A stretch of 64,000 bases of DNA from Hydractinia symbiolongicarpus (taxonomy: Eukaryota; Cnidaria; Hydrozoa; Anthoathecata; Hydractiniidae): NCBI RefSeq assembly GCF_029227915.1, contig NC_079879.1, forward strand, positions 13,824,001 to 13,888,000, read 5' to 3'. Numbering within the stretch: position 1 is the first letter of the stretch; each line of letters starts with the position of its first letter. The notes beneath the pieces are model-generated. The model made no database searches. It saw nothing but the letters and a program-made list of their open reading frames with translations, and was not told the DNA's origin. The translations under genes and the position numbers were made by a program. Shown one piece after another: positions 1 to 11,500 of this stretch.

Positions 1-1223
1 AGATTAGCCTGCTGTCTCTTTCTTTCATTAAATGTTGATCGCCGCAAGATATTAAAGCTCCTTCCCGTTACATACAAAACGTTCACGGCAATATCGGGAT
101 TGTTTCTTTCAAATTTGTTGATGTCCTTGATGGATGTTGGAAACTCAATGCCTTGCCAGTTGTATCGATCTATATAAGGTCGCAGCTTGCTGATTCTTTG
201 AGGATCTTTTGCTATATCCTCATGATGCAAGGCGGCTACTAAAGCCCATCGAAAGCATTCTTCATCGTTGTTATTCGGGTTGATGATCGCTTTCTTAGTG
301 GCTATCCACTTTTGTGTTTCGATATATGATAAGCCTCGCGTTAGCTTCAGCTTATGAAAATCAACATCTAAATGCTGAATGCGACCTATGCTAAACCCAG
401 ATTTGGGTAATGCAGGGTTTTCTACATGTGTTCTGATTTGTGCGAACATCATATCCATCACTTCGTCCACGATTGTTCCCTGAAATACTGATGTCATATT
501 GCTGTGGAATACCTTGTCTACCTCAATAAACTCGTTGGTACCATCAATGGGTTTTCTCCATAGGATCCAGAGCGAGCATTGGATTTTCGCAGATCCCATT
601 TCTTCCACTTGGTTTTCAATGAGTTTTTTCACATGTGATCGAACCATGTCCAAGTACCCATTATTATCTGTTCCATCAATACCAGTTATGCGGTAACTCC
701 TGAATGTTTTGTGTAGAGAATGTTTATGTTCCTTGGGTGTAAAATCATGCTCCTTTTGATCATCCTCTGCATGATCCTCATTTGCCTCCTCCTCGATTTC
801 ACCAAGAAGGGTCTTTCTTGCTCCATGATATAATGAGAGTATACGATTTTTAACTGATGCAAAGGTTTGCCGTACCGGTCCCTTGATACTCTCTGGTACA
901 TGTGATAGTAGCCACTCTGACAATTCTCGCAACTTACTCTTTACTATTGGACGCGTTTTTGCCATTTCCTCACGTTCAAAGACATTCATTGCCTCGAGTG
1001 ATGGTACATTTGGCTCTATCTTGCTTTTAATGGGACCAGTCTTTGCCATTTCCTCACGTTCAAAGACATTCATGGCTTCTGGTGAAAATGGAGCAGGAGC
1101 AGGTCCTGAGGATGTATCTAATAAAGCAACAAGATCTACTTTACGTAATTTTGAATAGCCCGTAAGTCCACGGGTTTCCGCGATGGCGTGTAATTGTTTT
1201 ACGGTATTTAAATTCAAATCCAT
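1..1223 (-). CDS. POLB: Polinton DNA polymerase B, N-terminal part (cut by window edge)
   Basis: An uninterrupted minus-strand frame begins with ATG at 1223 and is still open at base 1, so about 407 codons of a longer protein are visible. It opens with a SAP/Rho-N-like segment (TVKQLHAIAETRGLTGYSKL), followed by a basic linker and a region containing ENPALPKSGFSIGRI and DFHKLKLTRG, which match the N-terminal third of the full-length polymerase at 46656-50711. The Cys-containing stretch EECFRWALVAALHH is also kept. The exonuclease and polymerase motifs would lie to the left of the window. A 28-residue unit (EAMNVFEREEMAKT...) is tandemly repeated. No other Polinton gene lies upstream, so this is probably one end of a truncated copy rather than part of a whole element. 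Distinct in sequence from the copies at 32-50 kb. Confidence 0.85.
   Translation of the reverse strand, partial: MDLNLNTVKQLHAIAETRGLTGYSKLRKVDLVALLDTSSGPAPAPFSPEAMNVFEREEMAKTGPIKSKIEPNVPSLEAMNVFEREEMAKTRPIVKSKLRELSEWLLSHVPESIKGPVRQTFASVKNRILSLYHGARKTLLGEIEEEANEDHAEDDQKEHDFTPKEHKHSLHKTFRSYRITGIDGTDNNGYLDMVRSHVKKLIENQVEEMGSAKIQCSLWILWRKPIDGTNEFIEVDKVFHSNMTSVFQGTIVDEVMDMMFAQIRTHVENPALPKSGFSIGRIQHLDVDFHKLKLTRGLSYIETQKWIATKKAIINPNNNDEECFRWALVAALHHEDIAKDPQRISKLRPYIDRYNWQGIEFPTSIKDINKFERNNPDIAVNVLYVTGRSFNILRRSTFNERKRQQAN
961..1073. repeat. 84-bp tandem duplication inside the polymerase N-terminus
   Basis: The 29-base string starting gccatttcctcacgttcaaa occurs at 961 and again at 1045, a period of 84 bases (28 codons). 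It keeps the reading frame and duplicates the peptide EAMNVFEREEMAKT. Confidence 0.8.
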
Positions 1224-1590
1224 CTCCTTTATTATATAGATTTCTGATTCCAACCAACAAATTTTTCTGGCGCATGGTCATTATTCTTACTCATATTCTG
1301 CTATTGCGCATGCGTTGATGACGTCATATGTTGTTTATATCATTTAATATTATATGTTATTATTTGTATTAGTATGATTATGTGTTAGTTATTAGCATAT
1401 GATATCATTTAATATTATTTTGTGTTGGTGACTTGCAGTACAATTAGGGATTTCCCTTTAGTCGACGTCGACTGCGCCAGAACGAACATTTCTCTATCTC
1501 TAAAGTTTCTGGTAATTTTACCTTCTGTGTTTTCATTTGTTTTTACTAGAACAAAAATTGATTTTCAAGTAGCTATCGAGATGCGATAAA
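1224..1590. other. Spacer with palindromic sites, possible promoter
   Basis: No gene seen. The stretch holds a CRE-like TGACGTCA at 1319-1326 and the perfect palindrome GTCGACGTCGAC at 1461-1472. Either could belong to the THAP exon that follows; this is a guess from position only. Confidence 0.3.
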
Positions 1591-1781
1591 ATGCCGGGAG
1601 ATAATTGTTCTATAGTTGGATGTCATACTAGTCGAAGAAAAAAAAAGGGGTAGGGATATTTAAGTGGCTGAATGTGATAACAAAAAGTAGTGAGCTCAAT
1701 GAGAATTTTAAGCTGTAGATAAAAAAAACGATCGAGTTTACACCTGCGAAAGACATTTTCATGCGGAAGATATAATTACAT
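1591..1781 (+). pseudogene. THAP-domain exon, frameshifted
   Basis: Beginning at ATG 1591 the translation gives MPGDNCSIVGCHTSRRKKKG, the start of a C2CH THAP DNA-binding domain. The match continues in other frames with GIFKWLNVITKSSELNENF and then VYTCERHFHAEDIIT, which holds the second Cys-x2-His pair and the typical CxRHF motif. An exon-like end (T then GTAAGT) follows at 1782. At least two frame changes are needed, one of them at a run of A and G around 1640-1650, so this is a broken gene or a poor-quality stretch. THAP domains occur in host transcription factors and in P-element-type transposases; which one this was cannot be told here. Confidence 0.6.
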
Positions 1782-1892
1782 GTAAGTAGCGTACCTTGAA
1801 AAATTACAAAACATTATATTGTGCGGTCCGAAATATAAACTCTTTTTATAAGAATAATTGTAGACTCAGAATCATACAAATTCTAAGATTAT

Positions 1893-2434
1893 TTACTCAG
1901 ACTCAATAGCCTCAGGATAGAGGCTGTCTAAAATCTTTTTGCAGGAATCAGCTACAATACAAGAAAATCTCTGAACAGTTATGATTAAAAAATCGGCTTC
2001 TTCATTATTTACTTGTGTAGTTAATGTATGCTTTATTTTATGGAGTTTCAACCCACCTTTACTCTTGCAACGTTTTTCACAAATTTCGCACATAAACGAA
2101 CCTGGTTTAATCTATAAATGAATTAGAAATTAGCTGGATCTTTTTAAAAGCTACAGTTTTATTAACAAAAGTCAGATAAAGTTAGCTAGCTAGCTTCCTA
2201 GGCGTAAATTTATGATAATGCAATTTCTTAAAAATTACAAAAAGTACTTACATTTTCAGCGATAGATTCTATTTCATCTTCTGGTATTTCATTTTCTTCT
2301 AAAAACTCTAAAATTTTATCAAAATCGTCGTCTAAATAGTAAAAAGTTTCTTCCTCAAGCAATGTTTTCTCTTGTCGCTCTGCCATTTTTGAATCAGCGT
2401 GCACGGTTAGCTTAAAAATGCGCATTTTCAACAT
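1893..2434 (-). CDS. Small C2H2 zinc-finger protein, two exons
   Basis: Two minus-strand open frames join through a consensus intron: exon 1 runs 2434-2252 (an inner start at 2393 is also possible), with donor GTAAGT right after codon AAT. Exon 2 runs 2111-1893 after acceptor TTTATAG. Both junctions are phase 0, giving 133 residues plus stop. Exon 1 encodes an acidic helix-prone segment (EIPEDEIESIAEN). Exon 2 encodes one classical finger, CEICEKRCKSKGGLKLHKIKH, with C-x2-C-x12-H-x3-H spacing, followed by about 45 residues ending LYPEAIESE. I do not recognise the family outside the finger. It lies near transposon debris, so it may be transposon-derived. Confidence 0.55.
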
Positions 2435-2640
2435 CAGCGAAAAATTGATCTTTGGCTCTTTGAAGTTTACCGATTTTCTAAACCAGGGTTTTTGTCTATC
2501 AACTATGATTTAATTTCAGCTAGCCGTATACAACAATACGCCAGAAAAAGTTGCAGCAGTCCAGTTTTTTCACTTTATTGGAGTTTGTTTACGGTGAATA
2601 CAAGGTCTTGATGTATGCAAACATCTAACGCCACGTCGCA

Positions 2641-2740
2641 AGTTTGTCCTGGCCCGTCAATTGACAGGGCAGCATGTCAAAAGATGGGCCACCCTGTCTA
2701 AGGATGGTCCGTCCTGTCTTAAGACGGGCCGTGTTCCCTA
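2641..2740. repeat. Short GC-rich direct and inverted repeats
   Basis: The segment contains several variants of GACGGGCC/GGCCCGTC and CCTGTC, including a self-complementary stretch around 2709-2730 (CCTGTCTTAAGACGGG). It lies directly left of the inverted repeat at 2743 and stands out from its AT-rich surroundings. Confidence 0.5.
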
Positions 2741-2742
2741 AG

Positions 2743-2776
2743 GGAAAACATTAGTTACAAGAGTCCATTGGTAGGT
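2743..2776. repeat. Inverted repeat, left copy (pair with 4898-4931)
   Basis: The 34 bases starting GGAAAACATTAGTTACAAGA are the reverse complement of 4898-4931 with one mismatch. The pair encloses 2.1 kb with the Ulp1/PHD pseudogene, so they may be the terminal repeats of a decayed DNA transposon. No clear target-site duplication is visible. Confidence 0.7.
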
Positions 2777-2949
2777 TTAAAATTTCGCAAAAAAATAATA
2801 ATAATCCAAGTTCAGCCAGTATACTGCAAAGCAATAACTCCTAGTTCATCTCCAGGCTTTCTTTGCTTACACCACCCCCTCCCAGTTAGTTTTTAAAATT
2901 AAAAATAACAAAATAATAACAGCTAGCTTACTTAATGTGAGGGCCGAAG

Positions 2950-3815
2950 TCAATTGCAGCTGGAACAAAACCATTTTTTGTGATAACTTCTTTTAAAAAC
3001 ATAGTGAGGTATGTCTTCGCATTTTCTGTGGAACCATTTCAGACATTTGTTGCATTCCACCATATCCTTGTCTTCATTTTTATCATATATGCAGTATGGC
3101 ATTCTACAGGAGCAAAATAATTCGACCGTTGTAGATTTTCTTCGGCAACGCAACATTTTATTTTTAACGGTTGGAAAAGGTTCCTTTTTGTTTTGTTCAA
3201 AGCATTTCACAAAATGGCTACGTAGCGATGCGTCTTTGTAATTCTGTTTCCTCGGATCTTTGCTGAAAGCAATACTTGTGGCATGGCAAAAAGCCCATAA
3301 TCGACGTAATTGAGCTGCTTTTGCACCTGTTCGATATTAACATTTAACACACTCTCTTTGCAGTTGCTCATGTCCGCCATTTGAGATGCTACAAAGGCAT
3401 AAAATGTACTCAAATTGAGACTATCGTAGAGATACACACGCTGTTTGTTTCACGAGGGTGTTTCACATTAGCTATGCAGGGATCCTGTGTGCCACACGGC
3501 CATCTGTCGATGGAAGGAAAGTGTGCGCCAATCTCGTTCCCAGAACTTTTTCCCACTTTCTAGATATGTATGTTTTTATTTTTTCTTAACCGTTAGCCAG
3601 TGCAAGCGTTGTATCATGGAATCTATCAAATATTGGGAACTGTTTACACAGGAGATTTTGTGCCATGTTGATGGATTCATCGGTGAACATTTTGTTTCCC
3701 AATATGACGTCTTTCTCCTCAGGTGAAAAACAAAGTTTCCTCTGGGTTCTTTGCTTATGATTCGCACTTTGTTATTTTCCGAACAGTCCACATGTACATC
3801 ACAATCTTTTGGCAA
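2950..3815 (-). pseudogene. Ulp1-type cysteine protease with C-terminal PHD finger, broken
   Basis: Three minus-strand pieces in different frames line up in family order. The first (about 3720-3600) contains FTDESINMAQNLLCKQFP, the usual N-terminal helix of Ulp1-like proteases from animal transposon-related genes. The second (3437-3207) contains VYLYDSLN-like sequence (YLYDSLNLSTFYAF) and DYGLFAM at the place of the catalytic DCGLFA box; the catalytic Cys reads Tyr. The third contains DPRKQNYKDASLR, a CFEQNKKEPFP linker, and a PHD-like zinc finger (FCSCRMPYC, then MVECNKCLKWFHRKC, then WFCSSCN). The His motif segment is missing and at least two frame changes occur. It is not functional as a protease. 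Confidence 0.65.
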
Positions 3816-4210
3816 TGATTGCCTACAGCGTTTGTGTTTTCATCGTCTTCAAGATTCTCATTTTTAATCTCATTTCATCATGTTCCATTTCATTAATTAA
3901 TTCATTCGCGATAGCTTTTTAAAATTACCTAACGAGATTGCTTCATTAAGTTTTATTAATCAGCCATACATCTTCTTCTTGGTCCTTTCCAATCTATTTA
4001 CCTCCCACGCCAAAATGAAGGCGAATCAATCGCGAAACGTTTTTAAATGAAATGAAACAAGATGCAGGCGCTGCATAAACTATCTCGCTATTAAAAATGC
4101 ACAACTATGAAACATCCACAATGCGACCCAATTCTACAATTTCTGCTAACAAAAATACAGCCTATCATCCATGGTTAAAAGTCGCGTGAGTGAAACGTTT
4201 ATGGTCTTAA

Positions 4211-4510
4211 ACGGCATTTAGGTGACAAAGAATCAAAATTTTGATGTCACCATCATGTTAGCATACTTTTTTTGTTATCTGTGCCAAATTTTGTCGAAAA
4301 TAAAGTAGTTTTAATTTCGGACCAATTTTAGCCTAAAATGACATTTAGGTGACAAATATCAAAATTTTAATGTTACCATCATGTTCAGCATACGTTTTTT
4401 GTTAACTTTGCCAAATTTTGTCTAAAATAAAGTAGTTTTAATTTTTGGACCAATTTTGGCCTAAAATGACATTTAGGTGACAAAAATCAAAATTATGATG
4501 TCACTATTAT
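4211..4510. repeat. Tandem repeat, about 127-bp period, 2.3 copies
   Basis: CATTTAGGTGACAAA starts near 4215, 4342 and 4470. The units share the strings TCAAAATTTTGATGTCACC, CAAATTTTGTC and AAAGTAGTTTTAATTT. The copies are diverged. Confidence 0.75.
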
Positions 4511-4572
4511 GTTCAGCATACCTTTTTGCAATTGACCATTTGGGACATTTAGTTAGTTACGAGTTGGAAACC

Positions 4573-4737
4573 TATCTTCGCAGGCGAGATAGTAAAAAGA
4601 AAAAAAAAAGTAAAAATAGTTACCAAGATGAGATTCGAACACACGACTACTCCCGTGTCGGTGCTCAGAGAGCCAAAAATTTCCATTTTGGGACGGACAG
4701 CTGTATTTGAATACTCCTCGCAGGCGAGATAGTAATA
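4573..4737 (-). mobile_element. Candidate tRNA-related SINE
   Basis: On the minus strand TGTTCGAATCTCATC resembles a pol III B box/T-arm, and a T-rich run follows it. The insert is flanked by direct repeats TCGCAGGCGAGATAGTAA near 4579 and 4719, which look like target-site duplications. The upstream A box is not convincing, so this stays tentative. Confidence 0.4.
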
Positions 4738-4897
4738 AAATTAAAGAAAAACACGAGTTATCAATTTTATATAAATTGCAAATCTCACATTTTTTTACTA
4801 AATAGAAAAACCATGTGCGCAAAATTTTATGTTAATGTACGGTATTTTTCCGGTTTGCTCTATGTTCGGCATTTCTCCATTTCTCCAAAAAAATACG

Positions 4898-4931
4898 ACC
4901 TACCAATTGACTCTTGTAACTAATGTTTTCC
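4898..4931. repeat. Inverted repeat, right copy (pair with 2743-2776)
   Basis: It reads ACCTACCAATTGACTCTTGT... and ends TTTTCC, complementary to the left copy with one mismatch. Confidence 0.7.
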
Positions 4932-7489
4932 ATGTGGGTCAGAATATTGCTACCTTTAAACCTGAATCTTTACTTTAAAGAAACATATCTTTACAAGGAG
5001 TAGCTGTTTTAGTGATAAATCCTTGAAGTCTTAATAAAAAAATAATTATGACATCGAAATTATGCAGTCTAAAGTCGGGAGGATTCTAAGTTTACCAATC
5101 TGATTTGTTTACCATGTTTTTCCATGTTGTTCACGCCATATTTAATAAGTCAAAAGTAGCTCAATGTTAAACGTGGTAGAGCAGGCACAGGAAATTGAAA
5201 GTAGTGATCTTGTCTTGTAACGACTGCGTTTTGCTTGACACTGAGGGTAGGATACTTCTTTCAGCACTTCTTTCAGCTACAGTTTGCTAGCTGTATTTGA
5301 TTTATTATTGTTTTTATTTTCTAAATTTAGTCATAATGTTTACATTGCAACATTGCAATAAATGTGCAATTTTTCTTATACTTGATGGTTGACTTGCTAA
5401 TGTTAACAAAAGTTTACAAAATTTTTCTACTTAGCTACATGCTTGTCCATTCTCGCAAGTAAAAAAGCACAAGGCCATGATGTAGAGTAAAGTATCTATT
5501 AATGAAAGGCACTGGAATTACCCATTTAGGCAAATTTTCCATAGCAAAAAAATGGAGTTGCCAATATGTTTTGCAAATATGTTAACCCTGTAATACCTGG
5601 GGGAACAAAATCCTTGCAGCCTGTTGGACTGGACATTACTTTTGTAATTTTCTTAACTTTTATTGGGGCTTGTGATAAAAAAGTTTTTTTGAAAATTTTT
5701 ATATTTTGCAGGAGGTATTGCATTTTGGGGACAAGGATATATTATTGTGAATTTAAAAAAAAAGACTGATTTAAAATTTGTTATATAAATCATTACATGT
5801 ATAGATGTTGGTACTGCAAGTACATATGTGGGTCCTAGGGAAAATGACAGACCATTAAGATTAGGAAAAAAATCAAGCGGAATTATGTCATTTCAGTTCT
5901 AAATAATGTCATCAAGCAAACCTCTTTCAGATGGTAATTTGGACCGCAATAAGGTCATTAAGTATCAGTTTTTGTAATATAAAATAATTTTTTGTTACAC
6001 AGTCTACAATTGTAGCAAGAATGAGGTTATAACATCAATAACGCTTGAAGAAAATAAAGCATAAAGAAAGTATATATAAGAAAATAGCTAACCATAAATG
6101 CTTGATTAAGCGCCTTGGGTGCTTATTTAAAATTTTGACTTTTAGGGTGGCTGTTTTATTCTAGAACAGCATTAAATTAGGAGAGGGGCTTATAAAAAAT
6201 CTTATTTTTGTCTTATATGTATATAAAAGGTTTTTTTTAGGTGTAATGGTTGTAAAATATAAAAACAGAAGATAAATAATGTGTATGTCCTCTTACAGAA
6301 AATGGATCTTAAATGATTTTAAAACAGAACTGGTTTTGAGTATATAAAAAATTGTTTTTTTTTAATTCCGTAATATTTGAATAAGCACTCCCTTTATTGG
6401 AGAGGGGTACTTATAAAAAAATGCAGAAAAAGGTGGTTGCTTATTTGAGAGGCACACTTATTCGAGAGTAGGTGCATAATCAATCATTTACAGTATCTTT
6501 TAGGTAGGTGTAACATCATTTCCAGTAAATGTGATGCCATTAAGATAATTTTTACTTGGCATGAGTTTGTGTTAAGTCTTCCTACAACGGCACAAAGTTT
6601 CATCACCTAAGCATGAGTAGTTTATGATTCATGGTCACTTTGTTTCCTTCCACTCCCTCAGGATTAAAGTAGCCAAAACAGAGATATAGCTTCTATATTA
6701 GGTGATATCTCCAAATGCATATGTGCATCTGTAAGTTAGGAGACTAAACATTTAATGTGTAGGCATTTTTCAATGTTTCTGCATTCTGGGTTTATTCGTA
6801 TTGTCACACAAAGTTTTCTTGTGATTCACCATTTGGAATGAAAAATATTATTTGGTTAAACTGATGCTACATTTCAGTGTAGATAGCTAAGTATTTTCAC
6901 AAAAATTTAAATAAATTTAGGTGGTGAAGAGAAATAACCTTGGTGGGAATTCGAAGCAGCTTATGTTTCTGTTAGCTAATTCCATTTCACTCATTTTTTT
7001 AACATTATTTTTTTTCACCTATAGCTGATTTTTTTTAACAAACAGTGAAATATGATTTGTTAATTAAATGGATTCCTAAACATGATACTTTTATGTTGTG
7101 GGGAATAAGAAGTTGTTTATCAAGTCCTTTGAAATTTCTTAAAAATCTTTTCTGTTCTCACGTTATTCACGATTTTAAATATTCAAAATTGGGGATCGTA
7201 TGATTTTAAAAAATGCTGACATCACATTTCTACTTATGATTAAAAGGCCATTCTTAGACCACAAAACTTTACACATCCCAAGATATCACCAAGAGAATAA
7301 GTCCACCCAGCTTAAAAGTTTTAATATTATGTATGTAAATTTGCAAAATATTTCAAGTTAATTTATATACTTATTTCAGATGTGCAGCTAGAAATCTTAA
7401 AAATGATTAAAGGTTTTTAAAAAATTCTAAAAAGCTTGCTTTTTATCCTCTATAACATACAAAAATATCATTTTTATTGCAGGAATCAC
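4932..7489. other. AT-rich stretch without a recognisable gene
   Basis: I see only short open frames of unremarkable composition and long A or T runs. Nothing resembles a known domain, RNA gene or repeat array. Confidence 0.5.
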
Positions 7490-8560
7490 TTTAAGGTTAC
7501 TGTAAAGGAAACAAATTTTATTTTTAGGTTTTTGCAAAAAATTCATGACATATATATAGAAAAAAAAATTCTCTTTCGAATGACATATTTTATATTCCAT
7601 GAAAATATTTGGAACATACCTTTTTTCTGGAAAGAGCTTTTTCAGAGGTGTTATATCCTTCACACCTTCGAGAAAATATGTGCAAAATGAGTTACGCATA
7701 TTTTTTGTCAACATTATGCATGATATGAAACTACCTTATAAATATATGCATAATAATATTTCTTAGATAGTTCACTTTCACCATCGATATATACATAAAT
7801 GTTGTCATATAAAAAATCATTAAAAAAAATCAAAGTTAAGGAGTATGCATATAAGCTTTCTGTTGTAACCCTGACTTCTGTCTGTTAATAATTCTGAACG
7901 CGTGCACGCATGTTCAGCATAAAGAAAAAGTTCACACTTTCATCATCTTTTTGCATACTCAGTTCACACATTTTTATAACACCTACGAAAATCTTTAAAA
8001 ACAAATATCTCGTTAGTAAATTTTCACATACATGCCTTTACGTTTGTGGTCTCTTTTTCCGAAAGCTTCCTATTGGCTCATTGAAATTTTCGGTAATGGA
8101 AAGCTGAATAAATTATGCACAAAAGGTTCCCGGATTTTTTGTATAAATTACTGATTAGCGAATTATGACGACAGAAAGTAAAAAATATGCATTTTTTTGA
8201 ATGATTATATATAATTACAAATAATTTCATAACAACGTTGTTACAAAAAAAAAAACAGGAAACTTTTTGAATTTAATTTATGCTGGATGTAATAGTGCAA
8301 AAACGCGACGTCTGCGGCCACGCGTTCGAAAGTCATTTTAAAACGTACGGTGAAAAAAAATGGTGTGTGTTTAATTCATTACATTTTCTTTTCGGAAAAT
8401 AACATCTCACGAAAATAACACCATCAAAAAAGTCTTTCATCAAACATTCAGAAACAAAAAAAAAAATTAAAAAAAAGTAAAAGTATTGATAAATTATAAG
8501 GGTTTTTCTGAGACTACTCATCAAGTGAGTTTTTTCCTTTACAGTAACCTTAAGACAGTA
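7490..8560. mobile_element. Candidate foldback/MITE with diverged long inverted repeats
   Basis: AAGGTTACTGTAAAGGAAA near 7495 reappears in reverse complement near 8540-8556. Similarity continues inward for over 150 bases, for example GGTGTTATATCC on the plus strand near 7648 against GGTGTTATTTTC on the minus strand near 8420. The interior has no gene I can recognise. Target duplications are not evident. Confidence 0.4.
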
Positions 8561-11500
8561 TTTTGAGTTTGACGAAATAAAACGGATTGACATCGACAGC
8601 AATTTGGTAAAATTAGTTAAGTCATTGCATTTCATTTAGGTTTGAGACCCAATAACATAGGAAACAGGTGGAAATAACTGACGTCAAGTTGCTCTCGTAT
8701 AACCAGGGGTACCTAGAACCAAAATTAGGCTAAATTTTTTAAAGCTGGAGTTTAGTGGACTGACCCAGGTGTTTATATTGATGGGTTTATCGCATCAAAA
8801 AATATTTTAAACTTGCATATCTTCAAAAACACTTCATCCTATACATTATTTTGATCAATGTTTTTATACAATAAAAGTGACAGTAACAGCTTAACATATT
8901 TTTTTAAAAAAAACTTTGTGCATTGATGGGTCTTTGCTGATCAAACCCTAATAACTGTTCATTAAAACTATACATGATCCTTATTTTACTCTGTGCTAGG
9001 GTGATCAATTTAAAGCAGTTTTGTGTTGAACAAAATAACCTTAACTTAAAATGCACTTTTAAACTTCCTGAATAAATTGTTGCAAAAAAATGTTAGATTT
9101 TAAATTAGCAGTATTTTAAAGTCGCATGATCAAAAATATGACATTACTTGTGCGAGAAAATTTCAAACCACGAGTGTACACAATCATCCCTGCACAGTGA
9201 TGGCATCCTAAGACAGTGACTGAGTTTTTTCATGTTTTTCTTGCTGATATTTGTTAAGAAGTACTATCTAAAGCTATAAAATAATGATAAACTACTTTCA
9301 AGCATAGATGGCTTAAAAAAAGGTTATTGGACAAAAAGTCTTGGGGGCCAGATTTGAATTTTTTTACCTTGTCTATGAAATGTATCTGATTTTTTGCATT
9401 CACCATTAGGATGATTTGCATGGTTTTAAGTGGTGTTTATTTTATTTCAAAATCTAAAACAATTCATGAAATAATATTCATTTTATAAATTATTATGTAA
9501 TAGCCTTTTTCCAATTGATAAATTAGAATACTAAAATCCAATCTGAAAGAAGAAAAAAACCCTGAAATTACACCCTTAACTTTGAGCTTTAATTAACTTC
9601 TCACCTCAGCAAAATTCTTTTTTTCACCAAAGCGTGATTTTTGTTTTGCCGTCGAAGCTGACTTAACAGTGGCAAATTTTTGCCGTCGCACATTTTCGCT
9701 AATTCAGAGGGCTGACATGGCATTAATTTTTATAATTTTTAAAATTTTTTATATATGTCCAAATTTTGTCCACCAAAAATTACAAAATTACATAAACGGT
9801 CGCTGCCATTTTTGAACAAAAACCTACTTGGTTCGTACATATTTTTTTGATTTGTGAGGTCACACAGCGTACATATCGCTCAACAGGAAGACGATTGATG
9901 AATACCCACTCCCTTCTTCGTTTTCTTAGAATAATTAAATTTATCGCCAGGTTCAAGCAATGAAGAAGACAGCTAATTTCCGGTAGAACAACATCCTCAT
10001 AGAAAATAATAATTTCCAAGAATATAACAACATGCCACAAGTAGGTAAAGAAATAAAAACTTTGGAGCTGTTTTTGTTTTGTTGTGCGCTCACAAATTAC
10101 TTTAGTACACTTCTTTGCGCATAATCATTCGAAGTTTTGTTTTCAAAACTTGTAAATTAAATGAAGCACCTGTAGTCTTTCAAGATGTTTTAAAACAAAA
10201 ATGACACAAGATTCGAATACACGTAGTACTTATGTTTTCAAGCAATAATTATTGCCTAAAACTGTATTTAGAACATCGAAATGTTATTTTATTCTGCGAA
10301 AGATATTTAAAAAATGGTTCAGACAATCGGGAGACACAATTTATCTGTTTAGCATTCCCTTGCTTCAATTATTTAGAATACGTTAGTTTACATTCCTGTG
10401 GACATACGTCACACAAATTAGTAATTTACTGAACAGAAAGTCCTCACAGACACTCTCCTGGCACCAACTGTAGTACTACTTTGACCTAGAAAATCTTTGA
10501 CCTAGAATTTCTTGAGAACTAAAGCTCCTAATGGGAAAAGTGTTTTTCTTTTTTTTTTCTTTGACCTGTAAAAATGTGCTAAAAACACACACTGGTATGC
10601 ATTAAATAATTCCTTACTTGTGTGTAAATACTTTCAAAAGAAGGTGTGAAAAAAAAATTTAGAATCTGTAAACACCATAAAAAATTTTTGAAGAAATAAT
10701 ATGTTATATTTGTCTTGTTTTATCCTACTTCTATTTTTTCATTTTTATTTAAAAAAGTTCTACAAAACTTTTTACAGAAAAAGATTTAAATAGAAAATTT
10801 TTCAAAAAAAAATGGATAAAAGGGGTTTACCATACCCTTCACACATTATTTAGTCAGAGTGATAGCGAAGATGAACATTTCGAAGGAGTTTTTGATAAAG
10901 AATTAGTTGATGAAAGTTCATCTGATTCTAGCTAGAAATGAACCAATTCCTCCTGGCACTGGAGCAAGAACGTTTTAGTATATATTTTATGATTTCTTGA
11001 AATTATTATGTTTTATTTGATAAAAAGGTTCCTCTTACATATCTTATATTTGCTGTTATAAAACACTAAAAAGCATAGGTTCTGGTCCATAAGCACAATT
11101 TAAGCAAGGCTAATAGACAAACTGCCAACTTTTCTTTTATATACTTATACCATTCCCACTGAAATGTCCACTACTGGAGATGAAACAGGACTCAGATAAT
11201 GCTTTATGGCCATATTTAAAAAAAAAATACCTTGCATGCATTTTAAACATGTATATGCTAACAAAATATGTGTTTTTTTGCCCAAAATGCCTGAGATCAA
11301 GAATAATGTGGTAAAAAATGCCTGGAGTGGGAAGGGTAAAGAAAATGGTATAACAAGTTCAGATTTTAACTTTACTGTAGCAGTCAAAGCCTAATATTGT
11401 AATCTAGTAAAATACAAAATTAAATTTAAAATTTTGAATGTAAATGGAGACAGAAAAAGAAAGTATTTGTTTTGTAGAATCATTCACAATGCGAAACAAA

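Noticed and set aside
7427-7714. Overlapping frames of 84 and 95 residues on opposite strands
   Set aside because: Low-complexity Phe/Lys/Ile-rich translations of AT-rich DNA in an inverted repeat arm.
9780-10040. Minus-strand frame of 86 residues
   Set aside because: No recognised motif and composition as expected by chance in AT-rich DNA.
10850-10940. Acidic open stretch SQSDSEDEHFEGVF
   Set aside because: Could be a transposase or exon scrap, but there is no motif, start or splice support.
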